64,000 nt of DNA. Source: Streptomyces profundus. GTDB taxonomy: Bacteria > Actinomycetota > Actinomycetes > Streptomycetales > Streptomycetaceae. The notes beneath the pieces are model-generated. The model was not told the DNA's origin, made no database searches, and was given only the letters and a program-made list of their open reading frames with translations. The DNA is taken from positions 3,346,501-3,410,500 of the forward strand of contig NZ_CP082362.1 of NCBI RefSeq assembly GCF_020740535.1. The letters are read 5' to 3'. This document shows positions 41,604 to 49,749 of this stretch, piece after piece. How positions within the stretch are numbered: position 1 is the first letter of the stretch; each line of letters starts with the position of its first letter. The position numbers were made by a program, and so were the translations under genes.

Positions 41604-43715
41604 TTGAGCAGCAACAACAAGCGCCCGGCGGTGGATTGGACCGCGCGACACGGAGCGCTCTCGGGCACCATCAACGCCGCCGCCGGGACGCTGGTGACCA
41701 CCAGCCTGGCCCACTCCGCCGGAGTGCCCCCAACCTGGGCGGCCGTCGTCGGGGCGGCTGGCGCGGTCGGCACCGCCATCTCTGGTCTGCGGCGCCGGAT
41801 GAACGATGCGGGCGTCGCGTTCCGCTCGGTGTGCTGCCTGGCAGCCGGCTCCTGGTCGTCCGCCGCGTTGGCCGGGGACGGGCCGCTGACCATGACCGCG
41901 CTCGGCTCCCTGGCCGTCGGCGCCACCCTGGCAGGCACTCTCGGTGCCGGGGTCGGAGCGCACGAGACGACCGAACAGGCCCGCCGGGCCACCGCGTTGC
42001 GGATCGGCACGCGGCGGCAGATGGCCGTCGAGTGGGTCGAGCGCCTTGCGCGGGTGTGTCGGATCGAGGGCGCGGAGATCGTGGCCATCGAGCAGTGGCC
42101 GACCGGGATGGGCTACACCATCGAGGTCAAGCTCCCGGCCGGCGGCACCACCCGCAAGGCCATCAGCGACCGGACCGCCGCGCTCGCCTCCGACCTCGAC
42201 CTTCCCAGCGGATGTGGGGTGGCCGTTCACGAGGGTGTGACCCGGCGTCTGGCGCTGGTCAAGGTCACCACCAAGTCGATGGCCGGGCAAGCGATTGCCT
42301 TCCCCGTGGAAGAGATGGCCGAGGTCACCACCATCAACAACCCCGTGCCCCTCGCGCTCCTGTCCGATGGTGGGCAGGCGGAGTTGGACCTGAGGCAGGC
42401 GTCCACCATCGTCACCGGCACCACCGGCACCGGCAAGACCAACTGGCTCCACTCCCTGATCGCCCGCCTGAACCAGACCAACGACTCGTTGGTGTGGGTG
42501 ATCGACCTCAACGGCGGCTCCCTCGGTCTGCCCTGGCTGCACGCCTGGCGCGAAGCACAGAACAACGAAGGTGTGGGCCGCTGGTCGAGCGCGGACATCC
42601 CCGCCCCCGGCGTGGACTGGGTCGCCTCCACCGTGGGTGAGGCGAAGAAGATGCTGGCCGCCGCCGTGCGGATCGCCAAGGCCCGCAAGGTCGCCTACCA
42701 GGACGCCATGCGCGACAAGGACGACGACAAGCTCCCCGTCGGCCCCACGCTGCCGGAGATCGTCATCATCGTCGACGAAGGCGCCGAAGTCGCCGCCACC
42801 CGCGAAGCCGCCAAGGTCCTGGCCGGCGTGGCGGAAGTCATCCGGATCGCCCGCGCCATGGCCATCCGGGCGGTGATTTCCGCTCTGCGCGTCACCCAGG
42901 ATGTGCTGCCGGATCCCATGGTCCGCAAGATGGCGTCCAACCGCGTCTCCACTGGGGCGACCGAGGACGCCGAGTTGGGGCACCTCTTCGGCTGGCGGGC
43001 CCTGTCCGTTGAGGAATCCTTCGACGGGCCCGGCTCCCTGCTGGTCGGCACCGACGGCAAGGCTCCCGCCCGCGGCCGGGCACCCCGCATCACCCCCGGC
43101 CAGATCGAGGAGGTATGCGCGGCCACCAGCTCGCGCCGCCCCCAGCTCGACAAGCCGTCCCTGGACGCGGCCGGCACCGACTACACCCAACGCTGGCTCC
43201 TCGACCGCTGCGGCCATTTGTGGAGCCAGCCCGCCACCACCCCCGCCGGCAACGACAGCGGACCGGCCGGCGGCGGGGGCAAGTCGGGCCCGAAGTGGTC
43301 GGCCACCGCCGACTGGGACACCCCCCGCGAACCCACCCTCCACACCCCCACCCCCGACGAGCTGGAGGCCATGTTCAACGCCCCCACCGCCGACCGCACA
43401 GCCAACAGCGCGCAAGGCCAGGACGACGACACCGATTGGTCAGACCCCACAACCTGGACCACCGGCCACCAAGACACCGACCAACCCGATGCGAAACAAG
43501 CCGCGCTGCAACTCGTGCTCGCCGCCGGGTCGAACGGTACCGGGGCATCGGCTATGGAGCGGGCCCTCAAGGGCGACTTCGGAACCCGGCGTCCGGTGAT
43601 CCAGCGTTGGCTCAAGGAGTGGGCGGAGGCCGGTGAAATCGTCCGGGTCGGCGAAGGCACCAAGGCCCGCTACGTCCACCGGACGCACGTATCCGACGAT
43701 CCGAACCAGGACTGA
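41604..43715 (+). CDS. TraB/FtsK-SpoIIIE-like DNA translocase (conjugative transfer)
   Basis: This 703-aa protein is the single-protein conjugation motor of actinomycete elements, which moves double-stranded DNA between hyphae. The N-terminus has two membrane segments (about 15-50 and 75-115). The FtsK-type ATPase has Walker A GTTGTGKT (Lys278), Walker B VIIVDEGAE (Asp391) and SALRVTQDVLPDPMVR. The C-terminal 75 residues form a winged helix (ASAMERALKGDFGTRRPVIQ), the expected reader of 8-bp clt repeats. TTG 41604 after GAAGGAAA is the start. Confidence 0.9.
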   Translation: MSSNNKRPAVDWTARHGALSGTINAAAGTLVTTSLAHSAGVPPTWAAVVGAAGAVGTAISGLRRRMNDAGVAFRSVCCLAAGSWSSAALAGDGPLTMTALGSLAVGATLAGTLGAGVGAHETTEQARRATALRIGTRRQMAVEWVERLARVCRIEGAEIVAIEQWPTGMGYTIEVKLPAGGTTRKAISDRTAALASDLDLPSGCGVAVHEGVTRRLALVKVTTKSMAGQAIAFPVEEMAEVTTINNPVPLALLSDGGQAELDLRQASTIVTGTTGTGKTNWLHSLIARLNQTNDSLVWVIDLNGGSLGLPWLHAWREAQNNEGVGRWSSADIPAPGVDWVASTVGEAKKMLAAAVRIAKARKVAYQDAMRDKDDDKLPVGPTLPEIVIIVDEGAEVAATREAAKVLAGVAEVIRIARAMAIRAVISALRVTQDVLPDPMVRKMASNRVSTGATEDAELGHLFGWRALSVEESFDGPGSLLVGTDGKAPARGRAPRITPGQIEEVCAATSSRRPQLDKPSLDAAGTDYTQRWLLDRCGHLWSQPATTPAGNDSGPAGGGGKSGPKWSATADWDTPREPTLHTPTPDELEAMFNAPTADRTANSAQGQDDDTDWSDPTTWTTGHQDTDQPDAKQAALQLVLAAGSNGTGASAMERALKGDFGTRRPVIQRWLKEWAEAGEIVRVGEGTKARYVHRTHVSDDPNQD

Positions 43716-43723
43716 CGCGCCCG

Positions 43724-43861
43724 CTTGTCACTTGTCCCACAGAGGCCCCCTCAGAGGGGCTGTGGCGCCTGTAACCCCCATCTGACCTGCGGGTGACAAG
43801 TGGCAGACAAGTAACAAGTGACAAGCGGAGGACAAGCGAAGTGACAAGTCCGGGTTACAAG
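43724..43861. repeat. GACAAG repeat cluster and hairpin downstream of traB
   Basis: CTTGTC at 43724 and 43731 (inverted), then GACAAG at 43795, 43806, 43820, 43831 and 43843, with variants AACAAG 43813 and TACAAG 43856. Spacings are 7 or 11-13 bp. Between the inverted and direct groups, 43737-43765 can fold (CCACAG with CTGTGG, inner CCCC/GGGG). This is a candidate cis-acting transfer locus or operator. Confidence 0.6.
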
Positions 43862-43884
43862 CGACCCGCGCCGCTGGAGACCCA

Positions 43885-44412
43885 ATGAACACCACCCCCG
43901 ATCCGCCCCACTACACCCTCCGCCGCACCGACCACCACACCCCCAACCCGGCCCCCGGGCCACTGGTGCACCCCCGGCCCGGGGCCGACCTCACCCCCCA
44001 CCAACTCGCCCTGCTGGCCGCCCTCATCCAACAGACCGGCACCACCCCCGACGTGCCCACCACGGCCCCGGCGGCGCCCGCCCCGACCGAGACACGTATG
44101 TCGGGACGCGCCAAAGACACCGCTCTGATGGTCGCCGCCGGCGGCACCGGGATCGGAGCGGCCGGCGCCGGCATCGGCTACGGCTCCGGCCTCATCGCCA
44201 CCGCGAGTGGAGGACTGATGACCGCCGCCATCGCCCTGGCCATCGCCACCGGCTCCATCACCGCCGCCGTCGCCCTCATCCGCACCACCTGCAAGACCAG
44301 CACCGCCGGTGAGGCCCGGGAGAGCGAGCAGCGGGCCACCACCCACATCACCCAAAACATCAGCGCCACCGGCCTGTTCGGCAAGGCCAACGGCACCATC
44401 AACAACCGCTGA
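43885..44412 (+). CDS. Spd-like membrane protein (SpdB3-type)
   Basis: This is a 175-aa protein with a His/Pro-rich N-terminus, then a Gly/Ala-rich pair of membrane helices (AAGGTGIGAAGAGIGYGSGL and ALAIATGSITAAVALIRTTC) and a Thr/Ala tail. It resembles the small spread proteins encoded next to tra genes in Streptomyces plasmids. It starts at ATG 43885 after CTGGAGACCCA. The repeat cluster upstream may control it. Confidence 0.72.
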   Translation: MNTTPDPPHYTLRRTDHHTPNPAPGPLVHPRPGADLTPHQLALLAALIQQTGTTPDVPTTAPAAPAPTETRMSGRAKDTALMVAAGGTGIGAAGAGIGYGSGLIATASGGLMTAAIALAIATGSITAAVALIRTTCKTSTAGEARESEQRATTHITQNISATGLFGKANGTINNR

Positions 44413-44421
44413 GGAGCACCC

Positions 44422-44868
44422 GTGTCCATCGAGACCTTCGAGACCATCCGCTACACCGCTGACGTCCTGGCTGTCACGCCCGACCGACGCATCCTGCTGA
44501 TCGAACGAGGCTGGGACCCCTTCGTGGGCATGTGGGCGCTGCCCGGCGGCCATGTCGACCCTGGGGAGACCGCGCTTGAGGCCGCCGTCCGCGAACTGGC
44601 CGAGGAGACCGGCGTCACCGTCGACGCTTCGGACCTGAGCCAGGTCGGCATCTTCGACGCCCCCGGGCGTGACCCGCGCGGCCGGTACATCACCGTCGCC
44701 CACCTCGCGCTGGTCCCGGTCGGCACCATCGCCACCGCCGGAGACGACGCCCGTCGCGCCGCCTGGTGGCCGCTCGACGCGCTCCCGCCGCTGGCCTTCG
44801 ACCACGACCACATCATCGCCGCCAGCGGTCTCTCCGGCCGCGCCAACCGCACCATCAACCACCACTGA
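44422..44868 (+). CDS. Nudix hydrolase
   Basis: This is a 148-aa hydrolase of nucleoside-diphosphate-linked compounds. The Nudix box is complete in GGHVDPGETALEAAVRELAE followed by ETGV (GX5EX7REUXEEXGU). The GTG start follows GAGGAGC. Nudix genes are a hallmark of AICE cargo and have been proposed to influence element maintenance or signalling. The substrate is unknown, with ADP-ribose or NAD-type compounds possible. Confidence 0.9.
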   Translation: MSIETFETIRYTADVLAVTPDRRILLIERGWDPFVGMWALPGGHVDPGETALEAAVRELAEETGVTVDASDLSQVGIFDAPGRDPRGRYITVAHLALVPVGTIATAGDDARRAAWWPLDALPPLAFDHDHIIAASGLSGRANRTINHH

Positions 44869-44879
44869 GGGGAAGCTCG

Positions 44880-45350
44880 TTGATCGACATCACACCCGGC
44901 GAACTGATCGTACTGGTCGGCCCAAGCGCCGCCGGCAAGTCCACCTTCGCCAGCCAGTACCCGCCGACCTGGCGGGTCTGCCTCGATGTCTTCCGGGGCC
45001 TGGTCGCCGACGATGAAACCGACCAATCCGCCACCCCGCCCGCCGCCGAAATCCAGAACCTTCTTCTGGACGCCCGGATGGCACGCGGACTGACCAGCAT
45101 CGTCGACTCCACCAACCTGATGGGCCACGTGCGCCGCGGGCTGCTGGCCCGGGCCCGCTACTACCGCTGCCCGGCCGTCGCCGTGCTCTTCCACGTGCCA
45201 CTGAAGGACTGCCGCACGCGCAACGCCGCCCGCACCCGACAGGTACCGGCCGACGTGCTGACCCACCAGCACACCCTCATCCCCACCGCCAACCAGCTGG
45301 CCACCGAGGGGTTCGAGCGGGTGCACTCCCACGCGCTCACCAGCGTCTGA
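44880..45350 (+). CDS. Stand-alone Pnkp-like P-loop polynucleotide kinase
   Basis: This is a 156-aa P-loop protein: Walker A GPSAAGKST, then LDVFRGLVADDETDQSAT, IVDSTN and CRTRNAARTRQVP. These match the 5'-kinase domain of bacterial Pnkp, which phosphorylates RNA or DNA 5'-OH ends, but without the phosphatase and ligase-like domains of that protein. TTG 44880 after GAGGGGAAG is the start. It follows the Nudix gene by 11 bp and is probably co-expressed with it. Repair of nicked tRNA or DNA ends is an attractive inference. Confidence 0.8.
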   Translation: MIDITPGELIVLVGPSAAGKSTFASQYPPTWRVCLDVFRGLVADDETDQSATPPAAEIQNLLLDARMARGLTSIVDSTNLMGHVRRGLLARARYYRCPAVAVLFHVPLKDCRTRNAARTRQVPADVLTHQHTLIPTANQLATEGFERVHSHALTSV

Positions 45351-45452
45351 CGGACGCCCGTCCGACCTCGATGGACTGCCTGTGCAAGGGGCGGCGCGTC
45401 GGGGTCGGGCGGGGGACCGGACAGACCGGGCCCGAACGACTGAAAGGCCACC

Positions 45453-45596
45453 GTGGACGACGACTTCGAGTGCTTCGCCGAGTTTCTCGACGGCACCTTC
45501 ACTTACTGCGGCTGCCCCGACTGCGAGCAGCGCGAGTACGACGACGCCATGCCCTGCGACGGCCGCTGCGACTGCTGCGTCTCCGAGTCGTACTGA
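45453..45596 (+). CDS. Small Cys-rich AICE protein (47 aa)
   Basis: The GTG at 45453, 8 bp after GAAAGG, opens a 47-codon frame starting MDDDFECFAEFLDGTFTY. It contains eight Cys (CGCPDC and CDGRCDCC clusters) and is otherwise acidic, suggesting one or two zinc-binding knuckles. Small Cys-rich frames precede the prim-pol gene in related elements. Function unknown. Confidence 0.65.
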   Translation: MDDDFECFAEFLDGTFTYCGCPDCEQREYDDAMPCDGRCDCCVSESY

Positions 45597-45679
45597 CACC
45601 CCGGGGCGGCGGTCTCCACGCCAATGCAGTCCGCCGCCCCGGCCAACCCGTCCCTACGAGAGGAACGGACCACCCAAGG

Positions 45680-46576
45680 ATGACATCTGACCCCCGTGCG
45701 GCGCTGCTGAACACCGCACTGGCCACCGCCGCGCGCGGCTGGCCTGTCTTCCCTCTCCGGCCGGGCGACAAGCGGCCCGCCGGGCACCCCGAACGCCACT
45801 GCCCCCGTGCCGGGCGGTGCCTGGCCGGGCACCTCAAGCCCGAGCAACGCGCCACCACCGACCCGGAGTTGATCCGGGCGTGCTGGGAGCAGCGGCCCTA
45901 CAACATTGGCCTGGCCACGGGCCCGGCAGGGCTGATCGTGGTCGACCTCGACACCGCCAAGGATCAGATGGACACGCCTGGCGGCGTGACGACCTTCGAG
46001 GCGCTCTGCGAGCGCACCGGGCAGGCCGTCCCGATCACCTACCGCGTCCGGACCGCGAGCCATGGGGCCCACCTGTACTTCACCGCCCCGGCCGGTGTCC
46101 GGCTCGGCAACACCGCCGGCAAGCTGGGACCGCTCATCGACACCCGCGCGAGCGGCGGATACGTCGTCGCGCCCGGCAGCCTCGTCAACGGCCGGGCCTA
46201 CGAGGTGACCGACCCCGCCCCCCTCGCGCCCCTGCCCGACTGGCTGCTGACCCTGCTCCGGCCCACACCACCCCGCCCGGCCGGCCCGTTGAAGCTCCCC
46301 GAGGTCAGCGGCAGCCGGGCCGCACGCGCCGCCCTCGGACAGGAATGCGCCATCGTCGCCGCCGCCCCCGAAGGGCAGGGCAACGACACACTCAACCGAT
46401 GCGCCTTCAAAGTGGGACGGTTCGTCGCATGGGGCGACATCCCCCGCCACGCGGTCGAGGACGCCTTCCAAGCGGCGGGAGAGGCCCGAGGACTCACCGC
46501 TGCCGAGTGCCGCGCCACGATCCGCAGCGCCCTCGACAGCTCCCTCCGCAAAGCCCGCCCCCGGGAGGCGGCATGA
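45680..46576 (+). CDS. Bifunctional primase-polymerase (prim-pol) replication protein
   Basis: This is a 298-aa protein with the prim-pol fold: GWPVFPLRPGDKRP, then NIGLATGPAGLIVVDLD (metal-binding Asp pair), SHGAHLYF and DTRASGGYVVAPGS. A C-terminal helical domain (PriCT-like) follows. It primes and possibly copies element DNA on excision, with the DUF3631 protein as helicase partner. ATG 45680 is followed by consistent codon use. It identifies a RepPP-type AICE. Confidence 0.9.
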   Translation: MTSDPRAALLNTALATAARGWPVFPLRPGDKRPAGHPERHCPRAGRCLAGHLKPEQRATTDPELIRACWEQRPYNIGLATGPAGLIVVDLDTAKDQMDTPGGVTTFEALCERTGQAVPITYRVRTASHGAHLYFTAPAGVRLGNTAGKLGPLIDTRASGGYVVAPGSLVNGRAYEVTDPAPLAPLPDWLLTLLRPTPPRPAGPLKLPEVSGSRAARAALGQECAIVAAAPEGQGNDTLNRCAFKVGRFVAWGDIPRHAVEDAFQAAGEARGLTAAECRATIRSALDSSLRKARPREAA

Positions 46577-46944
46577 CACCCCACCCTCCTCCCCCCTTGG
46601 AAGGCCAACCGAAGTCGCCCCGGCCCGAGGTCGCCCACCCAACCTGCGACCCACCGGCCGAGTGCGCCCCGAAGGACGCCGCCGAAGGCGCCGTTCCTAT
46701 CCCTGACCCGCAGTTGGGGGACTGCCGTCACCCCATCGGGGGCTTGGACGTGATCTGCCCGCCGGACTGGCGCACCGTCCCCACGGCCACCTCGTGGTGC
46801 TCCTGCGGACGCATGCGCCGCGCCGTGGGGCGCCGTCAGGTCGTCGAGCTGGTCGCCGACCACAACACCCACCGCACAACCTGCCACCACCACACCAACC
46901 GTCACCCCCAGGCCACCACCACTGGAAGGAGGGCCGCCGCATGA
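46573..46944 (+). CDS. AICE protein between prim-pol and helicase genes (123 aa)
   Basis: The ATG overlaps the prim-pol stop and the gene's stop overlaps the helicase ATG. The N-terminal half is Pro-rich. The C-terminal half has paired Cys/His (VICPPDWRTV, SWCSCGRMRR, HRTTCHHHTNRH), so a zinc-binding fold is likely. It may be a replication accessory. Family not recognised. Confidence 0.65.
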   Translation: MTPHPPPPLEGQPKSPRPEVAHPTCDPPAECAPKDAAEGAVPIPDPQLGDCRHPIGGLDVICPPDWRTVPTATSWCSCGRMRRAVGRRQVVELVADHNTHRTTCHHHTNRHPQATTTGRRAAA

Positions 46945-48173
46945 CTGAGCAGCCCATCAACGGCGCCCAACTCCTCGACAGGGTGGAGGCGTTCCACCGC
47001 AGGTTCAACGCCTTCCCCTCTGAGGCGGCCACGGTCGCCGTGGTGCTCTGGAACGCGCACACCCACCTGCTGAGCTGCTTCGATTCCACTCCCAGGATCG
47101 CCTTCCTGAGTCCCGAGCCCGGGTCGGGCAAGACGCGCGCATTGGAGATCATCTCCACCCTGACCCCCAACCCGATGCACGCGGTCAACGCCTCCCCGGC
47201 CGCGCTTTTTCGCGCCGTGGCCGACCAAGCCGGACGCCCCGTCGTCCTCTTCGACGAGATCGACACCGTTTTCGGCCCCAAGGCCAAGGACAACGAAGAC
47301 CTACGCGGCCTGTTGAACGCCGGCCACCGCCGCTCCGGCGTCTCCTACCGCTGCGTCGGGGACGGCGGCAGTCAGACCGTGGTCGCCTTCCCCTCCTACT
47401 GTGCCGTCGCCCTCGCCGGACTGGGCCATCTGCCCGACACCATCAAGGCCCGCAGCGTCATCATCCGCATGCGTCGCCGCGCTCACAACGAGCCGATCGA
47501 GCCTTACCGACACCGCACCAACGAGCCCCAGGGCAACGCCCTTCGAGACGAGTTGGCTACCTGGGCCGCCCAGGTCCGCGACCAGATCGACGGCGTCTTC
47601 CCCGAAATGCCCGACGGCATCACCGACCGCCCGGCTGACGTATGGGAACCACTGCTGGCCGTCGCCGACGCGGCCGGCGGCCACTGGCCAGAGCGCGCGC
47701 GAGCGGCGTGCGTCGAGTTGGTCACCGCCGTTAACGAAGACGACCGAACCTCCCTGGGGGTCCGCCTCCTGAGCGACCTGAGGGACCATGTGTTCCCCGG
47801 TGAGGCGGCCCTTTCCACCGTCGAAATCCTCCACGTGCTCAACAAACTGGAAGAGTCCCCGTGGGGCGACTTGGACGGCCAAGCCCTCACCCCACGCCGC
47901 CTCTCCAAGATGCTCAAGGAATACGTCACGGCAAAGGGCAAGCCCATCGCACCACGAGCGTTGCGCATCGGCGGCCAGCCCACCAAGGGCTACCACCGCG
48001 ACGACCTGACCGACGCGTGGAACCGCTACTGCCCGCCCCCTGCGGAACCATCGGTTACACCGGTTACAACCCCCACCACCCCCATGCTGACCAGCAGCGA
48101 CGACGTAACCGATCCGGAGACCCGTAACCGATACGCATCGGTCACGCCGACCAACGGACCGCTCCCCCTGTAA
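46941..48173 (+). CDS. DUF3631 P-loop ATPase, probable replicative helicase of the AICE
   Basis: This is a 410-aa protein. Walker A is SPEPGSGKTR, Walker B is VVLFDEID, an arginine-finger candidate lies in IKARSVIIRMRRR, and the C-terminal DUF3631 domain has LTPRRLSKMLKEY and TKGYHRDDLTDAW. The last 45 residues are Thr/Pro-rich and encoded by DNA carrying TGTAACCG repeats. ATG 46941 follows GGAAGGAGGG. It should unwind the element for the prim-pol. Confidence 0.87.
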   Translation: MTEQPINGAQLLDRVEAFHRRFNAFPSEAATVAVVLWNAHTHLLSCFDSTPRIAFLSPEPGSGKTRALEIISTLTPNPMHAVNASPAALFRAVADQAGRPVVLFDEIDTVFGPKAKDNEDLRGLLNAGHRRSGVSYRCVGDGGSQTVVAFPSYCAVALAGLGHLPDTIKARSVIIRMRRRAHNEPIEPYRHRTNEPQGNALRDELATWAAQVRDQIDGVFPEMPDGITDRPADVWEPLLAVADAAGGHWPERARAACVELVTAVNEDDRTSLGVRLLSDLRDHVFPGEAALSTVEILHVLNKLEESPWGDLDGQALTPRRLSKMLKEYVTAKGKPIAPRALRIGGQPTKGYHRDDLTDAWNRYCPPPAEPSVTPVTTPTTPMLTSSDDVTDPETRNRYASVTPTNGPLPL

Positions 48174-48259
48174 CCGCAGCGAATCGGTTACACCCCACCC
48201 ACCGGTTACACCAAACAGGCCCCTGACCTGCGCTGTAACCGATGTAACCGATGTAACCG
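48052..48259. repeat. TGTAACCG repeat cluster, candidate replication origin
   Basis: TGTAACCG is at 48169, 48234, 48243 and 48252; its complement CGGTTACA is at 48052, 48061, 48185 and 48203; CGTAACCG is at 48104 and 48123. Adjacent copies are often 9 bp apart. The cluster spans the end of the helicase gene and the following spacer, a usual place for iterons. Confidence 0.7.
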
Positions 48260-48264
48260 ACACG

Positions 48265-48295
48265 GGAGGGCCGGAGCCAAGCGCTCCGGCCCTCC
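48265..48295 (+). terminator. Terminator of the replication operon
   Basis: GGAGGGCCGGAGC and GCTCCGGCCCTCC form a perfect 13-bp stem with a 5-base loop, followed by TTCG, between the helicase and xis genes. Confidence 0.75.
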
Positions 48296-48328
48296 TTCGC
48301 GCACTCGCGAACGACAACGAGGTGAACC

Positions 48329-48529
48329 GTGTCCACCGCCACGCCCGCCGGGGCTCCGCAGGCTCTCACCGTTCCCGAAGTCATGGCTGCGCTTCGACTC
48401 AGCCGCTCCAAGGTCTACGACCTCATCCGCACCAACCAGCTCCGCAGCTTCTGCGTCGGCCGGGCCCGCCGGATTCCCGCGGACGCTGTTCACACCTTCA
48501 TGAACCACCAGCTCGAAGAGGACGACTGA
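48329..48529 (+). CDS. xis: Excisionase (Xis), HTH_17 family
   Basis: This is a 66-aa MerR-like winged HTH: LTVPEVMAALRLSRSKVYDL, then QLRSFCVGRARRIPADAVHT. The GTG start follows GAGGTG. It directly abuts int, as in most AICEs. Xis bends attL and attR DNA and steers the integrase toward excision. Confidence 0.9.
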   Translation: MSTATPAGAPQALTVPEVMAALRLSRSKVYDLIRTNQLRSFCVGRARRIPADAVHTFMNHQLEEDD

Positions 48530-49681
48530 ATGGCCAAGCGACGCCCCAACGGCGCGGGCACCATCTCGAAGCGCAAGGACGGCCGCTACCACGGGCGGGT
48601 GTACGTCACCGACACCGAGGGGAATAGCGTCCGGGTGGATCGCTACGGCGCCACCTATGACGAGGTGGACGACAAGCTGAGTGCCCTCAAGGACCAGGAG
48701 CGGAAAGGGGTTCCAGTCCCGTCCCGGTCCTGGAAGGTCGGTGAGTGGCTGACCTACTGGCTCATGGAGATTGTCGAGCCGAACACCGAGCACAACACGT
48801 ACGCCAAGTACGAAGGCAAGGTCCGCCTCTACCTCATCCCGCACTTGGGCAAGAAGTCGCTGATCCGGCTGACCCCCGCCCAAGTGCGGCAAGCCCTGGC
48901 GAAGATGAAGAAGGACGGCGTTCCGGCACCCACCCGGCAGGAGGTGCTTCGGGTACTCCGGAACGCCGTCAACAGGGCCCGCCGGGAAGAGCTGGTGACC
49001 CGCAATGTCGCCGAGCTGGTGGACATGCCGACGACGGACAAGCCCGAGCGCAAGCCGTGGTCGGCCACGGAGGCGATCACCTTTCTGAAGTCGGTCCGCC
49101 ACCACCGGCTCTACGCAGCCTTCGTGCTGCTGCTCTCCCTGGGACTGCGCCGAGGCGAGATTCTCGGTCTCCGGTGGCAGGACGTCGACTTCGACAACGA
49201 GCAGTTCACCCCCGTCCACCAGGTGCAGCGACAGAAGGGGAGACTCGTCCTCAAGAAGCTCAAGACCGACTCCTCACAGGCTCCGCTGCCGCTACCGGTG
49301 TTCTGCGCCGATGCGCTGCGCGAGCGGCAGCTCATTCAGCAAGAGGAGAAGGAGCGGGCCGGTGAGCACTGGCATCAGGAGCCAGGGGAGGACCTGATCT
49401 TCACCGAGCGCCACGGTGGGCCGATCGAGCCGCGTGGGTTCTCCCGCACCTTCGACACCCTGGTGGAGAAGGTCAAGGACGTCCGGCGGATCACCGTGCG
49501 ACTCTCCCGTCACACCTGTGGCACTCTACTGGCCTTCCTCAAGGTCCACCCGAAGGCCGCCCAGGCGATCCTCCGGCACAGCCAGATCCGGATGACCCTG
49601 GATGTGTACACCCAGGTTGTCGGTGAAGACCAGCGTGCCGCTGCTGAGTTGCTGTCGGAGCTGCTCAGCGGAGGCAAGTAG
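48530..49681 (+). CDS. int: Tyrosine site-specific integrase
   Basis: This is a 383-aa integrase with an N-terminal AP2-like arm-binding domain (GAGTISKRKDGRYHGRVY), a core-binding SAM-like domain (about 65-165) and a catalytic domain. Catalytic residues are Arg207 (GLRRGEILGLRW), Arg327 (SRHTCGTLL), His350 (LRHSQ) and Tyr360 (DVYTQV). The first His of the usual HxLR box is replaced by Arg324 (RLSRH). It ends 60 bp before attR and should recombine the 3' half of tRNA-Ile. Confidence 0.93.
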   Translation: MAKRRPNGAGTISKRKDGRYHGRVYVTDTEGNSVRVDRYGATYDEVDDKLSALKDQERKGVPVPSRSWKVGEWLTYWLMEIVEPNTEHNTYAKYEGKVRLYLIPHLGKKSLIRLTPAQVRQALAKMKKDGVPAPTRQEVLRVLRNAVNRARREELVTRNVAELVDMPTTDKPERKPWSATEAITFLKSVRHHRLYAAFVLLLSLGLRRGEILGLRWQDVDFDNEQFTPVHQVQRQKGRLVLKKLKTDSSQAPLPLPVFCADALRERQLIQQEEKERAGEHWHQEPGEDLIFTERHGGPIEPRGFSRTFDTLVEKVKDVRRITVRLSRHTCGTLLAFLKVHPKAAQAILRHSQIRMTLDVYTQVVGEDQRAAAELLSELLSGGK

Positions 49682-49700
49682 GGGCCCAAAGGTCGCGACT

Positions 49701-49723
49701 GTCGTCAACGAAAGGCGTCAAAC
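49701..49723. repeat. Right-end GTCGTCAAC/GGCGTCAAAC repeats
   Basis: GTCGTCAACG at 49701 and GGCGTCAAAC at 49714 match the left-end GGCGTCAA group. They are possible integrase arm sites. Confidence 0.4.
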
Positions 49724-49749
49724 GGCCCCGGGCATCTCTGCCCGGGGCC
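49723..49749 (-). terminator. Element-borne tRNA-Ile terminator
   Basis: GGCCCCGGGCA, loop TCTC, TGCCCGGGGCC: an 11-bp stem directly beyond the tRNA 3' end. It replaces the host terminator that was pushed to 32230-32256. The inner stem bases differ from the host version. Confidence 0.75.

Noticed and set aside
40455..43415. 986-codon open frame on the minus strand opposite traB and its neighbour
   Set aside because: It is a shadow frame from high third-position GC; it has low-complexity composition and no motif, and the plus-strand genes carry clear domains.
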